NCBI GenBank assembly: GCA_031772625.1
Contig: CM062816.1
Span: forward strand, 633,361,269 to 633,425,268
Direction of reading: 5' to 3'
DNA: 64,000 nt
Source of the DNA: Pinus tabuliformis
Lineage: Eukaryota; Streptophyta; Pinopsida; Pinales; Pinaceae
This document shows, piece by piece, positions 36,270-47,164 of this stretch. The notes under the pieces are model-generated. The model made no database searches. It was not told the DNA's origin and worked only from the letters and a program-made list of their open reading frames with translations. Position 1 is the first letter of the stretch. Each line of letters opens with the position of its first letter. The position numbers and the translations under genes are program-made.

Positions 36270-36281
36270 TGGTATCAGAGC
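36270..36281 (+). other. Primer-binding site of element D
   Basis: TGGTATCAGAGC, an exact match to the initiator-Met tRNA primer site. Confidence 0.95.
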
Positions 36282-36389
36282 TGGTGTACCAAATCAAGGA
36301 GTTGATTCTACGAAAGGTTGAAGACTTGAAGTCCAAGTTTTGTAGGTGACAGGTGGTATATCAGGGTGATTCAAGTTTGCGGGAAGGTG

Positions 36390-36846
36390 GATGGAAATGG
36401 TGGTAGAAGGACCTATGGTAGATGAATCTAGCCATGATGCAGGTGAAGCTTTCCAATACAAAGTGTTGGAATAGGTGAGTAGATGGAGTTCTGAATGGGT
36501 TTCATTGAAGGCTGAGAGTATGAAGATTCGGGAAGGCTGTTTGAAGATGAAAGAAGATATTGAGGAACTCAAGGGCCAATGCAGAAGTATGATGGATGTT
36601 GAAATCAGGAAACTTGATAAGAAAATCGAACGGAATGGTCCTAGTCTTTAAGAACTCTTGGATGAGAGAGTTTGACTAAGGAAGAAGAGTGCCATGGTGG
36701 AGACTTAAGTCAAGCAGCTTGAGGAGGAGCTAAAAATAACTTTCTTTGTAAGAAGGTTATTGTAATTGAGTAGGATGAACTCGACTACATTGGCCGACTA
36801 GGGGACTACTGCTGAAACAATCAGGCAGATGTTTGGAAGCTTACTT
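36390..36846 (+). pseudogene. Coiled-coil (gag-like) segment of element D, with stops
   Basis: One plus-strand frame from about 36400 reads through several stops and includes WVSLKAESMKIREG, KMKEDIEELKGQ, EIRKLDKKIER and, farther on, VKQLEEELK. These have the heptad-like Leu/Lys/Glu pattern of a coiled coil. Its position between PBS and protease suggests a gag-like structural product. No zinc knuckle is present. At least four in-frame stops, then a frameshift into the protease ORF. Confidence 0.55.
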
Positions 36847-36848
36847 CT

Positions 36849-37409
36849 ATGGAAGCAGCCAATGGGCACTTGATTGGGGCACTTGAGCAGAATGCGAGGG
36901 AGGACAAGCTTGAAGGAAATCAAGATGAGCCAGGATTGAGTTGCTTAGAAGAGCCAAGCAAGGAAGTAAAGTACCTTAAGAGAGATGTCATGTTGGAACA
37001 TAAGCCAATGGACACTTCTGAGTTCAAATTCTTGAAGAAGGTTGCTTATGTGAGACACAAGATAAAGCGGAGAGACGGAGGTGATGCCTTGAAGCTGATT
37101 TTTGCGCAAGTGACTGTGAAAGGCAAGAGATTTACAACTTTGGTGGATACAGGGGCTACTCATAGCTCCTTAAGCAGGAATGCAGCAAAGTCTTTTGGGA
37201 AGAAAGCTAAGACGGAGAAAGAGTGGAGTGCTTTCAAAGCAGTCAACTCTACCATGAATGTTGTTACTAGTGTGATGGAGAACACCCAGGTGAGAGTGAG
37301 CTCGTGGTTTGAGAAGTTGAACTTAAGGATCATGGACATGGATGATCATTCTATGGAGTTGGGGCAAGATTTTATGAAGCTTTCACAAGCCATACCAATG
37401 GTGGAATGA
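36849..37409 (+). CDS. Retroviral-type aspartic protease of element D
   Basis: This 186-codon ORF starts at an ATG. Residues 1-60 are an acidic, charged linker. From about residue 80 it has the retropepsin layout: LKLIFAQVTVKGKRFTTLVD, the DTG active site in LVDTGATHSSLS (about residues 98-109), a flap-side region, then LNLRIMDMDDHSMELGQDFM near the C terminus, equivalent to the LG-x-DF motif ending gypsy proteases. The catalytic Asp-Thr-Gly is intact. Such proteases mature gag-pol polyproteins; here there is no pol to process. It may be only a segment of a longer ORF once continuous with the coiled-coil part. Confidence 0.85.
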   Translation: MEAANGHLIGALEQNAREDKLEGNQDEPGLSCLEEPSKEVKYLKRDVMLEHKPMDTSEFKFLKKVAYVRHKIKRRDGGDALKLIFAQVTVKGKRFTTLVDTGATHSSLSRNAAKSFGKKAKTEKEWSAFKAVNSTMNVVTSVMENTQVRVSSWFEKLNLRIMDMDDHSMELGQDFMKLSQAIPMVE

Positions 37410-37418
37410 GACATTCTC

Positions 37419-37826
37419 TTGATCATAGCTAAAGGAAGAACTATGTTGGTTTTGATGAATAGGAGGAGTTGCTTGGGTTATAGACCAAGGATGAATTCTA
37501 TGACTTTGTATCCCAAAGATCTAAATGTGAAGCATGAGGATGTGGAGCAAAGAGGACTTGGGAGTGTGACCCAAACAACGAAGGAAGGGAAGTTGATTAA
37601 CTTTGTTGCAAAAGCAAGGAAGAAGGAAGGAAGTGGGAGATCAATCTCACAAATGTTGAAACAGCTGGTAGAGACATCTTCTACTGAATATCTTTACAAT
37701 GGAGTTGTAGAGGAAGGGAGTCCGAGTACTTCCTCAGAGGCAGTGGTTGGAGAGCATTATGTAGTTAGATATCTGGCTGGCATAGTGGAGTTTTGCAGGT
37801 ATGCTATGGGCATATATGACTTTTAG
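37419..37826 (+). pseudogene. Continuation after protease of element D, function unknown
   Basis: This 135-codon open stretch lies after a stop. It includes GRTMLVLMNRRSCLGYRPRM and a Lys/Ser-rich middle part. It contains no RT YxDD, RNase H or integrase motif. The start codon is not ATG, so it was probably part of the preceding ORF before a frameshift. I do not recognise a domain. Confidence 0.45.
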
Positions 37827-37839
37827 TTGACAAAAGACA

Positions 37840-38320
37840 AGCTTGTACATGTGAGGAGGTTGAGGCTGTGCACAGATACTTGAGGACACAGTACCAATCT
37901 AATACATGGGTGGATGAGAGTCAGGAAGGAAACTTCCTAGCCCTCCTTTCTCGATAGACAACCTTGGAGATGGGTTGGTGCAAGGACCTTGGTTGGAAGG
38001 AGTTGCACCACCTTGACAGGGGGCCTTGGAGGAGGCTTCTTTATCAGATTTGGTTGCAGATGACCGAATGTTGAGATGGGTCTACTTGATTTGACAGCAT
38101 GGGCAACTTGAGTCATAGACATCAAGTTGGAGACATGGAGATGTTTTGTGTATGAGCTGATGGAGGTGTTATGCACTCTTGTATAACAACACCATGGACT
38201 AGATGAACATGTTGCAAATGAGATGGAGACTCCATGGACCTGAGCATGGGGATTGGAATAGATTCTTGACTGAGTCAGTGTTGTGACAAAGGTCTGAGAA
38301 AAGACTGGTGGTGGCATAAG
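37840..38320. other. Non-coding internal part of element D
   Basis: GC-richer than the flanks, with no long ORF or motif on the plus strand. The 130-codon minus-strand open stretch here looks like a composition artefact. Confidence 0.5.
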
Positions 38321-38323
38321 GAC

Positions 38324-38614
38324 GTGCATTGTTATGATTTGAGCGCGACATTTGGGTTAGCTACCCAACTAGCTCGAGTCATGGGGGTCGACAATGTGGA
38401 GAGAGATGACAACATTGTGTTGGAGTATCATGACACGGTTCACGATGGGACAACACATGGTGGAGACGGTCATTTTTCATATGTTGCCGGGATGTTTGCA
38501 GTGTATGGACTGGTTGATATCATGGATCAGGAATATGAATGTTTGAATGGTTATCTTGGCGATGGATGGTTACTGGGAAGAGATATTGTCGAGGATGAAA
38601 ATGACTTTAGGTGA
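38324..38614 (+). CDS. Small unknown ORF at 3' end of element D
   Basis: A 96-codon stretch, acidic and Gly/Asp-rich (MDQEYECLNGYLGDGWLLG then DIVEDENDF), ending at a TGA 8 bp before the LTR and overlapping the PPT. The first in-frame codon is GTG, so the true start is uncertain. An acidic terminus ending EDE(N)D-like just before the PPT is a common position for the end of a gypsy polyprotein, but I cannot identify a chromodomain or any fold. Confidence 0.35.
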   Translation: MHCYDLSATFGLATQLARVMGVDNVERDDNIVLEYHDTVHDGTTHGGDGHFSYVAGMFAVYGLVDIMDQEYECLNGYLGDGWLLGRDIVEDENDFR

Positions 38615-38621
38615 GGAAGGA
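38610..38621 (+). other. Polypurine tract of element D
   Basis: GGTGAGGAAGGA abuts TGTAACGCCC at 38622. Confidence 0.8.
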
Positions 38622-39904
38622 TGTAACGCCCTGAGGTTTGTGCGATGGACGGGTGCCTTACCGGACGAGTGACGAGCTATGGAGATGATGTGCGAAGGGT
38701 GCATGAGGCAAGCTGCAGGTTGTGCGAGGCATTTCAGATGAAATGCGATGAAGAATGAATGATGGAAATTTTATATCGGGTAGGCGATCTCGGGTGCCCC
38801 GACAGATGGGCGATCTGATGAGCGACTGACGAACTGATGGGCAGTCGAACAGTGGACTAGGTGGGCTGACGTACGAAAGAAGGGTGAAGCCAATGGACGT
38901 ACAGAAAATGGGCAAGTCGGCTGGGCACATAAACATGGTTTGCGAAGCATATATATAGTGGATAAGTTGTGGAGGAGAAGGTAGTGAATTCACACAATGC
39001 ATTCAACACAAGGAGCTCGCATTCTTAAACAAGTTTTGTGGTTGGAGAAGAGTTCTGCAGTAAAGTGTGCATATGAGCCCGCATGATGGGTGGAGCGAGT
39101 GAATGTCGAAACTGGGTGAGCACACACGGTAGGCAGGCCGGGAAACCCACATAGGGCGTCAGGTGAAGAATCGTGCAGCGGCTGGGTGAGCATGCATGGT
39201 GGGTAGGCCGGGCGACCCGTGGAGGGCGTCAGGTGAATGGACTATGCAGCGACTAGGTGAAGTGCGACGGGCGACCCGAGTTGGCGCACCGTGCATGGTG
39301 AAACGAAATCGTGAGCCAAGAGAGGGCGACCCATGGTTGGGTGCACCGGGCGCCGGTGGAAACAAAGTGAAGTGTTTAGGTTGGCAAACGGAGGTGCGAC
39401 GAGGATGTGTGGAGGGCACCCAAGGTGGGTGACATGGGCACATCGAGCATGCCTGCGTTAGGTAAATGACACGAAACGTGCGATAGGTGAATGAAGTGTT
39501 GACTGAGTCCTGTGACGACCATTTGGAGGTGCCGATGAGCTGGGCAACCAAGTTTGCTGAAATTGTGAATTTTGGATACGTGTAAATTTGGGGTTTCCTC
39601 CAAGATTTAGCTTATGTTATGAAAATTGAAGATTATATATATTGGTTCAGGTAGACTTACATTGGTAAGTTGCCCCTCCCTTTATATTGTTGTGCAATCA
39701 TTCTTGTGTTGCTGTTTATGATGAATGGTTATGGTTTTCATCTTGTATAAAGGATAAGGATAATACTTGGTAATGAAAAATAAACTAAGTACGAATGTTA
39801 GGCGTAGTCCATGACCGTGAGTATTAGTGAAAAGAAAAGGGTTGGTGGTGCCGCACCTCTCTATAGAGCAGTTGAAAGACTACCACTAGTGTAGGGGCAT
39901 GACA
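38622..39904 (+). mobile_element. 3' LTR of element D (1283 bp)
   Basis: Ends GGGGCATGACA, then TSD GAAAT. A TATATATAG box occurs at 38950-38958 as in the 5' LTR. Confidence 0.95.
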
Positions 39905-40149
39905 GAAATGGTGACAATTGCGTTCGACACATCCGTTCTGCTACGTCATCTGCCAATAGTATGAACTTTCTCCTTTGGTCATTCAAAGGATACTGTAAGG
40001 TTTCTCCCATTTAAAAAGTGTGAAGAACATTAATTTTGTACCAAGGAAACATGCAGAAACCTTAGTCCCTCTCAAAATAAAGCTACAAAATCTGTAGAGC
40101 CTATCGTTAATCTAGACAGTAAGGATCAGGGATCAAAAAATAATTGGAT
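39905..40149 (-). mobile_element. Residual E-type internal sequence right of D
   Basis: Continues the interrupted region after TSD GAAAT (39905-39909). No motif seen. The right limit is where the 40150 repeat begins. Confidence 0.4.
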
Positions 40150-40790
40150 AATAATGGGAATGCAAGGAATCGGAAAACCATGAAAGTGTTGCACATGATC
40201 TTCATAACAAATTATTAAGCTCCTGCTAAGTGTAGAAAATGGGGTATTCCCTAATATTTAGTTCCAAATGCTTCGATAAGTTGATTTTGAAATATCTTTT
40301 ATGCTTATCACCACCTAGTAATTACAACTTCTACAATCAAGTAATTTAAATGATAAAATCGACCATATTTTTATAAAAAAATGCTCATACTAGTGAACTT
40401 CACAAAATTAAGTATAAATCAAATGAATAGATAAAAATACCTTGCCTTTTTCACCCTTTTATTATAATGATTTTAAATTTAACCATGGAACATCATCCTA
40501 GATTAACCATTTTAACTATGACTATGATTTTTATTAGTGCTCACATTCAATGTTTAATCATGGAACACCACTATTATAATGTGTAGGGACATGTAGATAC
40601 TACTCAAAACCCCAATCAATAATTCTATTTAGAGAGACGTAAAATTCATGGTTTTAAATAACTTATATTGGAGAAAAATACCATGACAAACCATTGGGCT
40701 ATAAATACTATTATAAAAATGAGTGAATGTAATGACTCACGAAATTATTTAGTTAATTTTATTTTAGTTTAGTGTCTCATTATTTTTATT
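40150..40790. repeat. Direct repeat R, left copy (about 640 bp)
   Basis: It matches 43930-44735 in the same orientation: TTCCCTAATATTTAGTTCCAAA, TTTTATGCTTAT.ACC and ATGACTCA.(A/G)AA blocks recur in order. Origin unknown; it could be diverged LTRs or a duplicated repeat. Confidence 0.7.
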
Positions 40791-43599
40791 TTTATTTTAT
40801 TCTTTGTATTTTTATTTTATTCTTTATATTTGATTATAGAAAAGACAACATCTCTCCAATATTAGACTAGATAATTTTTAAATAAATAATTTTATTAAAA
40901 ATAAAAAAAAATATATTACATTTTAAAATATTATATTCAAAATCTTAATAATAAATAAATTATTTTATTTTAATTATTAATTTCATTTTTTTAATTTTGA
41001 TATAAATTTATGCAATATACCATTTTAATTATTAATTTATTTTATGTTATTTTTATGTAAATTTACAAAATAAAAAATACATTAAAATAACTTAAACTCA
41101 AAATGGTTTAATTATTAATTTTATTTTATTTTTATTTTCATACAAATTTATCTAATATACCCAAAAAAAATAATCATTAAATTAATTTAATTTATTTTAT
41201 ATTATTTTAAATTTTATTTATATGTAAATTTACCAAATAAACAATACATTACATTAACTCAAACTCAAGAACTTTTCGAGGCTCAATTACAACCTCTATA
41301 CAATACTCGAGCTCAATTACAACTGCTCTGCGATATTGGGCTGGAGATATTATTTATTAATAGTCAGTCGGGGCTCAATTACAACCGCTCTGCGATACTC
41401 GGCTGGAGATATTATTTATTATTAATAATCATTTTGGAATTTATAAGAAATTTGATATTGATATTCAACCATTTATTTTTATAAACTAAATATTTACACT
41501 AATGAGTGTTACAATTTACAAAATATTTATATTTATACTAATCAGAGGTGTTACAGTTGATAAAAGATTTAAAATATAATTTAAAAAGTAATAGATAAAA
41601 ATAAAGAGAAAATAAGTTCTATTTATTTTAGTTTTTTAAATTAATAAATTATAATGAAAAGTTAGGTGTTTTTTTTTTCTTTTTTAATTGGTGTTTTTAG
41701 GGGTAGGTTTACTTTTATCAATAATAATTATGTGAGAGATTGAATTCTATGTGAGAGATTGAGAATTCAAGGTCTTAATCTATAAATTGTTTTATCTCAC
41801 AACAAAATTCAAATTTGGCACAATAAATTGATAATTGATAATTAATTATATTTAAAATGTGAAAAATGTATTAAAATTTTATATTTTTAAATAAGCTATG
41901 TTACACAAGAATACCATAAGTTATGAAAACCATAACTAAACATATTTACAAAATGATAAACTGACTATTTTATTTTTATTTAAGTTTTATAAGTTAGATG
42001 AAACAACACTACCCTCCAAATAAATCATGGGCTATGAAAATTGTGTATCAAAATATTTCAGGACTATAAATTGACAATTTTTTTTTATTTTTTTTATTAT
42101 TTCTTGTTTTATTTTTGTTTTATTATTTTCTTTTTATCTAAATATATCAGGTTAAAAAGTTTTATTAATAATATAATAATTATTTTTTTTAATTTATTAA
42201 TTAATATGTTATAAATATAATCAGCTTTACCCATTATTCCCTTATTTTAATTTAATTATAATTCAAATTTATTATAATATTATATATAATCCATTTTTTT
42301 TTCAATACCATATACACCATTTGTAGTTTAAACTTTATTTATATATAACTTACTTAGACCTCTTATATTACAATATTATAGACGTCTTATATTACAATAT
42401 TGTAATGTGAAATAATAAATAATTTTATTAACCAATTTTTTTTCCAAATAAATTACTTATACATATATTTTTAATTTTTTTTAAATTTAAATATTTTATA
42501 TAATTCACTATATATTTATATACATAATTTTTTTTTAACAATTTCATATATACCCCACATACATATATCAGATATATGTATATATAACTTAATCATTACA
42601 CAAACATTTTATAAATTTAAGTAATAAATTAATTAATTAATTAACTAAACATAATAACAATTATATAATCCTAGTTTTTATTTAAAAAAACATCTTCATT
42701 TTAATTATATATATGAAAATAAAATTAAAAAAATTATGAATATATATAATTGTCTTTTTAATCTTTTTCTTCTTTTATTATATTTTCACCTCATCCATCT
42801 CATATCATTTGATCTTTAATTACTTATTTTATTATTCACTTCTTCTTTTGTGACCATTTTCTATTCTCCGAGCTTTCATTATTTAGAGGTCGTTAGCTTT
42901 CTCTCTTACTATTTATTGACTTTCTAATCCGTGAAAATCTTACAAAGTTCATCGAACAATTTAAAAATAATGTGAAATCTTTTTGAAGTAGAAATTTTAA
43001 TTGATAATAATTACAACCAAACCCATACTTCATAACAACTACATTTATATATATTTTAAAAGTAATAAATAAAAGTATTTTGGAACAACATTAATTTCTT
43101 TTTTTAAAGAATGTGGTAAAACTTAGACATAGTCTAACTTACCCGAATTTACTAAAATCTCTGGAGCACTCGAATTAGGGAGCTCTTAAATAATTTAAAC
43201 TCAAGCTTTTAAAAATCTTTGTCTTATTTTAATTAAAATTAAGAAGAAAAATGGTCATGAAAAAGGTCATTTTGTCTATAAACTATATTATGTCATAAAA
43301 CCTACCATAACTAAAAATGACTATAATTTGTTATTATTGGTGATCTAAATCAATAATCATTATTATTCCAATAAAAACACATTACTTAGTATGTGTATAT
43401 ATATATAGATATATATAATAATTCAAAAAGATTTAATTGACTTACTTATTTCCAAAAATACAAAGATACATTTTTTTATTTTTTTTATAAAATAAAAAAT
43501 AAAAATAAAAATAATTAATAATAAGTATAACCAAACTAACATCCCTTTCATAATTAAAACTACCTTTATAACCTCATTATTTGACAAAGAATAATAAAA
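40791..43599. other. Extreme AT-rich desert, no gene
   Basis: 2.8 kb dominated by TTTTATTTTTA, AATTAATT and TATATA words, with no ORF beyond 75 codons. A small GC-richer tandem repeat at 41281-41430 interrupts it. Matrix-attachment-like composition is possible but untested. Confidence 0.7.
41281..41430. repeat. Tandem repeat GCTCAATTACAAC... in AT desert
   Basis: The start GCTCAATTACAAC occurs at 41281, 41311 and 41373. The last two units share CTGCGATA(T/C)T then GGCTGGAGATATTATTTATT, with a 62-bp period; the first is truncated to 30 bp. Confidence 0.75.
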
Positions 43600-43940
43600 G
43601 AGAAGAGAAGACCTTAATATCAATCTTAATGAATCAACCATGTTCACTAAAAATATGGTGAAATATCAACCAAATGTAGAGATTAATGGGAATGCAAATA
43701 ATGGGAAAAAAACAGAGAAGAGAAGACCTTAATATCAATCTTAATGAATCAACCATGTTGACTAAAAATAAGGTGAAATATCAACCAAATGTACATATTA
43801 ATGGCAATGCAAATAATGGGAAAATAACGAAGAGAAAGAAAAGACGTTAATATCATTCTTAATGAATCAACTTTGTTGAATAAAAATAGGGTGAAATATC
43901 AACCGAATGTAAATAATAATAGGAATTCAAATAATGGAAA
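43600..43940. repeat. Tandem repeat of about 114 bp, three copies
   Basis: Units start at about 43600, 43714 and 43829 with GA-rich GAGAAGAGAAGACCTTAATA-like sequence, then TCTTAATGAATCAAC, GGTGAAATATCAACC and AATAATGG. The end of the unit also occurs once at 40140-40170 beside the left R copy. Confidence 0.85.
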
Positions 43941-44735
43941 TGCTGCGCATAACCTTAGCCACGAATTATTAACCTCCTCCTAGGTGTAAAAAATGGTGGT
44001 CTTCCCTAATATTTAGTTCCAAAGGCTCCAATGAGTAGATTCTAAATGTCTTTTATGCTTATTACCCCCTATTAGTCACAGCGTTTTCAACCAAGTAATG
44101 TAAATGATAAATTCAACCATATTCTCATAAAAAATGCTCAAACTAATAAACTTCACAAAATTATATATAAATCAAGTAAATAGTTAAAGATATCTTGAAT
44201 TTTTTCACCATTTTATTATCTTGATTCTCAATTTAACCATCCTACAAGTCTTTTATAATTATTACCCCCTATTAGTCACAACCTTTTCAACAAGTAATTT
44301 AAATGATAAATTCAACCATATTTTCATAAGAAATGTTGAAACTAATGAATTTAGCAAAATCATATAATAAATCAAATGCATAGATAAAGATACCTTGATT
44401 TTTTCACCCTTTTATTATCTTGATTCTGAATTTAACCATGACAAACCATTTTAACTATAACTATGATTATTATTATTGTTCACTTTTAATGTTTGATCAT
44501 GGAGAAACACTATTATAATGTGTAGGGATATGCAGATGCCACTCAAAGCCCCAATCAAATACTTTTATTTGGAAAAACATAAAATTCATGGTTTTAAAAA
44601 GCATACATTGAAGAAAAATACCATAGGAAAGCCATGAGTTAAGAATGCTATTTTAAAAACCATGGGTGAATGCAATGACTCAAAAAGTTATTTGGTTAAT
44701 TTTATTTTATTTTAGCATATTACTATTTTATTTTT
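43930..44735. repeat. Direct repeat R, right copy, with 200-bp internal duplication
   Basis: Homologous to 40150-40790 but longer, because 44049-44248 is duplicated in tandem at 44249-44447 (both start TCTTTTAT and contain ATTACCCCCTATTAGTCACA). Confidence 0.75.
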
Positions 44736-46269
44736 ATTAAGTTGTAAGGCATTCCCCTTTAAAAGCAATTCCCCAACTGCCACTCTCTACTGGTTTTAAG
44801 TGTTAGATGATTGAAACGTCTTGAGTTGTTGGATCCCACCTTGAAGTTTTGAGTGATTCCTTGGTTTACGCTAGGTTTATTAACCAATATCTCAAAATGA
44901 ACTACTTGTGCTATATACTCATTCCCAATCTGAGTAACACAACATGTATTTCGCGAATGGTGTAACGGTTTCCCTCCTCGAATGGTGTAACAACTACCTT
45001 GTTGTGTACGAGTGAAATCAATTGAGAATAATTAAGAGAAAGTACTTTACGATCCTAGTAGTAGATTGGTGTGTCTAGAATCCTTTAAAAAAATTATTTT
45101 GAAAACATTTTCTACCAACTTGGCTTATGTTCATATTTATGGTCCTTTTGATACAATCACTACAATCAGGTGCCAAATATATTGAACTAACAACAAACCA
45201 ATGTGCGTGTTTTGATACATCTCATTATAGGATGGCTTGTTTTAAAATCTTCGTGTGCATGTTTTGATACATCTCATTACAAGTTTTAAAAATTGCTTCT
45301 TTTCAAGCTGGAACTAAATCCCCTGCTCATTCTATATGTATTCTCTAAGAATATACGACTAAGCTATCTGATTTTGGGTTTGCATATTTAGGGTATTCCA
45401 GCTTGCCAATGATCTCCATTGGTTACTTTGGATAAGAGAAATCAACAGCCAAAGAAGAAGCCTAAGCTTCTATCCCATCTCATTTATTAGTAAGCATGCA
45501 TAATGGGTAATATGGTTGAGTTATAGTGCTAATTTTCCTCATTGATGTTTCCTCATGCAAGGCATGGATTTTTTTTTGAAGACTAAGCGTTAAGTATAAA
45601 AACCTTGCTTCATAAAGGAAGTGTTTAAAGGCATATAGGTCTATTTCTTCATGTGGATAGCAGGAAGCAGAATTAGTTGGATGAATTATAGCGAGTAGTA
45701 GGACTATTAGTAAGTTAATATATAGATGTCGACTTGCTCATGTTAGTGCTACCACTTGTTATACTTGTAAATGAATAGCTACCCAAGTCTCTTTCGAGGG
45801 TTGCCTCTAAGGGCTCCACATGAAATAATCAATGTGAAAATATCCCTAGGCAAGGGAGACTATTCATTCTCTCAGCACTAAAAGGAAGGATTGGCTGGTA
45901 AGGCCATGCGGAAGGAACTAGGGTCGTCGTATTTTTGTACATTCCAATTTGATATCCTACAAGTATAGATCTTATTCCAAGTGCTAATCTTGATCTACCT
46001 GGCTTGACTATTGGAAAAAAAATCCCAGGTCAAGTGCATCAAGTATCGGGATCAATTGGATACCAATTGCTTGCATGCATTTGAAGTGCTCAATATGTCT
46101 AAGAGACAAGTGCAGGTGTTGCAGCTTTGATGACTCTAATTGGCAAGACGTGGTCTAACATTCAATGTAGGTAAGAGCATATGGTTAACCAATTGTTCCT
46201 GTTCTTAGTAGTCATTTATGATGTTCAATTTGCATTAAACAATGTTAAACAATGTAAATTTTGAGACGA
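44736..46269. other. Intergenic DNA, no gene recognised
   Basis: More base-balanced than its flanks but without ORFs. 45373-45444 is similar to 54205-54275 (shared GCCAATGATCT and TTGGTTACTTTGGATAAGAG), a short dispersed element of unknown type. Confidence 0.5.
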
Positions 46270-47164
46270 GAACTATAAACTCAAAACTAGAACTCTAGCC
46301 TAAAACAAAAAAAAAAACCATAAAAAAGAACCTAAAAACATAAAATGCTAATGGTGGAACACTAAAATTCTGGAAAACCTTACAATTTTGACAATTTTTC
46401 AATCATGATATTATGGCAAATTTTTTATGACTAAAAAAAACTTTAAAAATGAACACTTGAATGAAAGAGTCATTATACCAAGAGTAGTTAATTTTTTAAA
46501 TGTTAAAAATATGACGACTTTAAAATCTTAGCCTAAGACAACCTAACACATTGCAAAAAATGTTTAAAATTGAATCATCAAATTGACACAGTGCAGGAAA
46601 ACTCGACCCACTATAATGAAAACTTAAATATCAACCATGAAACTCACACATTGTGAGGGAAGAGTCAATCCTTTATATATAAAAAAAAATTATTAAAGGA
46701 ACAATCAAATTGACACATAATAAGATTTGGTTGCTAGTCGAGAATCGACATAGACCCTGTAGGAAAAATAAAATAAAACAACATAATAAATAAATACTAA
46801 AGAAAACAAAAATTAAAACATTGAAAAAAATTATATATATATTTTTAATAATAATAAATAAATAAAAATATATATCTTAAAACATACAAAAATAAATAAA
46901 TAAAAACATGACAAACAAAAGAAAACAAAAAATATGATGTTTAAAATCATAAAAATAAAAACATAAAATTAATAATAATAATAAGTGAAAAATAATATAT
47001 ATAAGAACAATTTATTTTGAGAACATGGCAAAAAAAAAGAACGATAGAAACATGGCAAACAAAAAAAACTATAGAAACATATATAAAAAGAAAAAGAAAA
47101 AATCCAATATAAAAAAAAGGTCTAGAAAAATATTAACATATAAAATAATAATAATAATAATAAT
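46270..47164. repeat. A-rich left arm of large foldback (outer part)
   Basis: Long stretches of AAAATAAAAACATAAA on the plus strand, mirrored in composition by T-rich DNA at 49400-49780. Sequence-level complementarity is clear only for the inner part (48565-48775). No coding. Confidence 0.4.

Larger units (their letters stand above)
34993..39904 (+). mobile_element. Non-autonomous gypsy-like element D (4.9 kb)
   Basis: LTRs at 34993-36267 and 38622-39904 start TGTAACG(A/C)CCTGAGG and end in ACA. A perfect PBS TGGTATCAGAGC lies two bases inside the left LTR, a PPT precedes the right LTR, and exact TSD GAAAT flanks the whole. The 2.35-kb internal region encodes a coiled-coil segment and an aspartic protease but no RT, RNase H or integrase. 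It must have depended on another element for reverse transcription and integration. It is noticeably more GC-rich than its surroundings. Confidence 0.95.
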
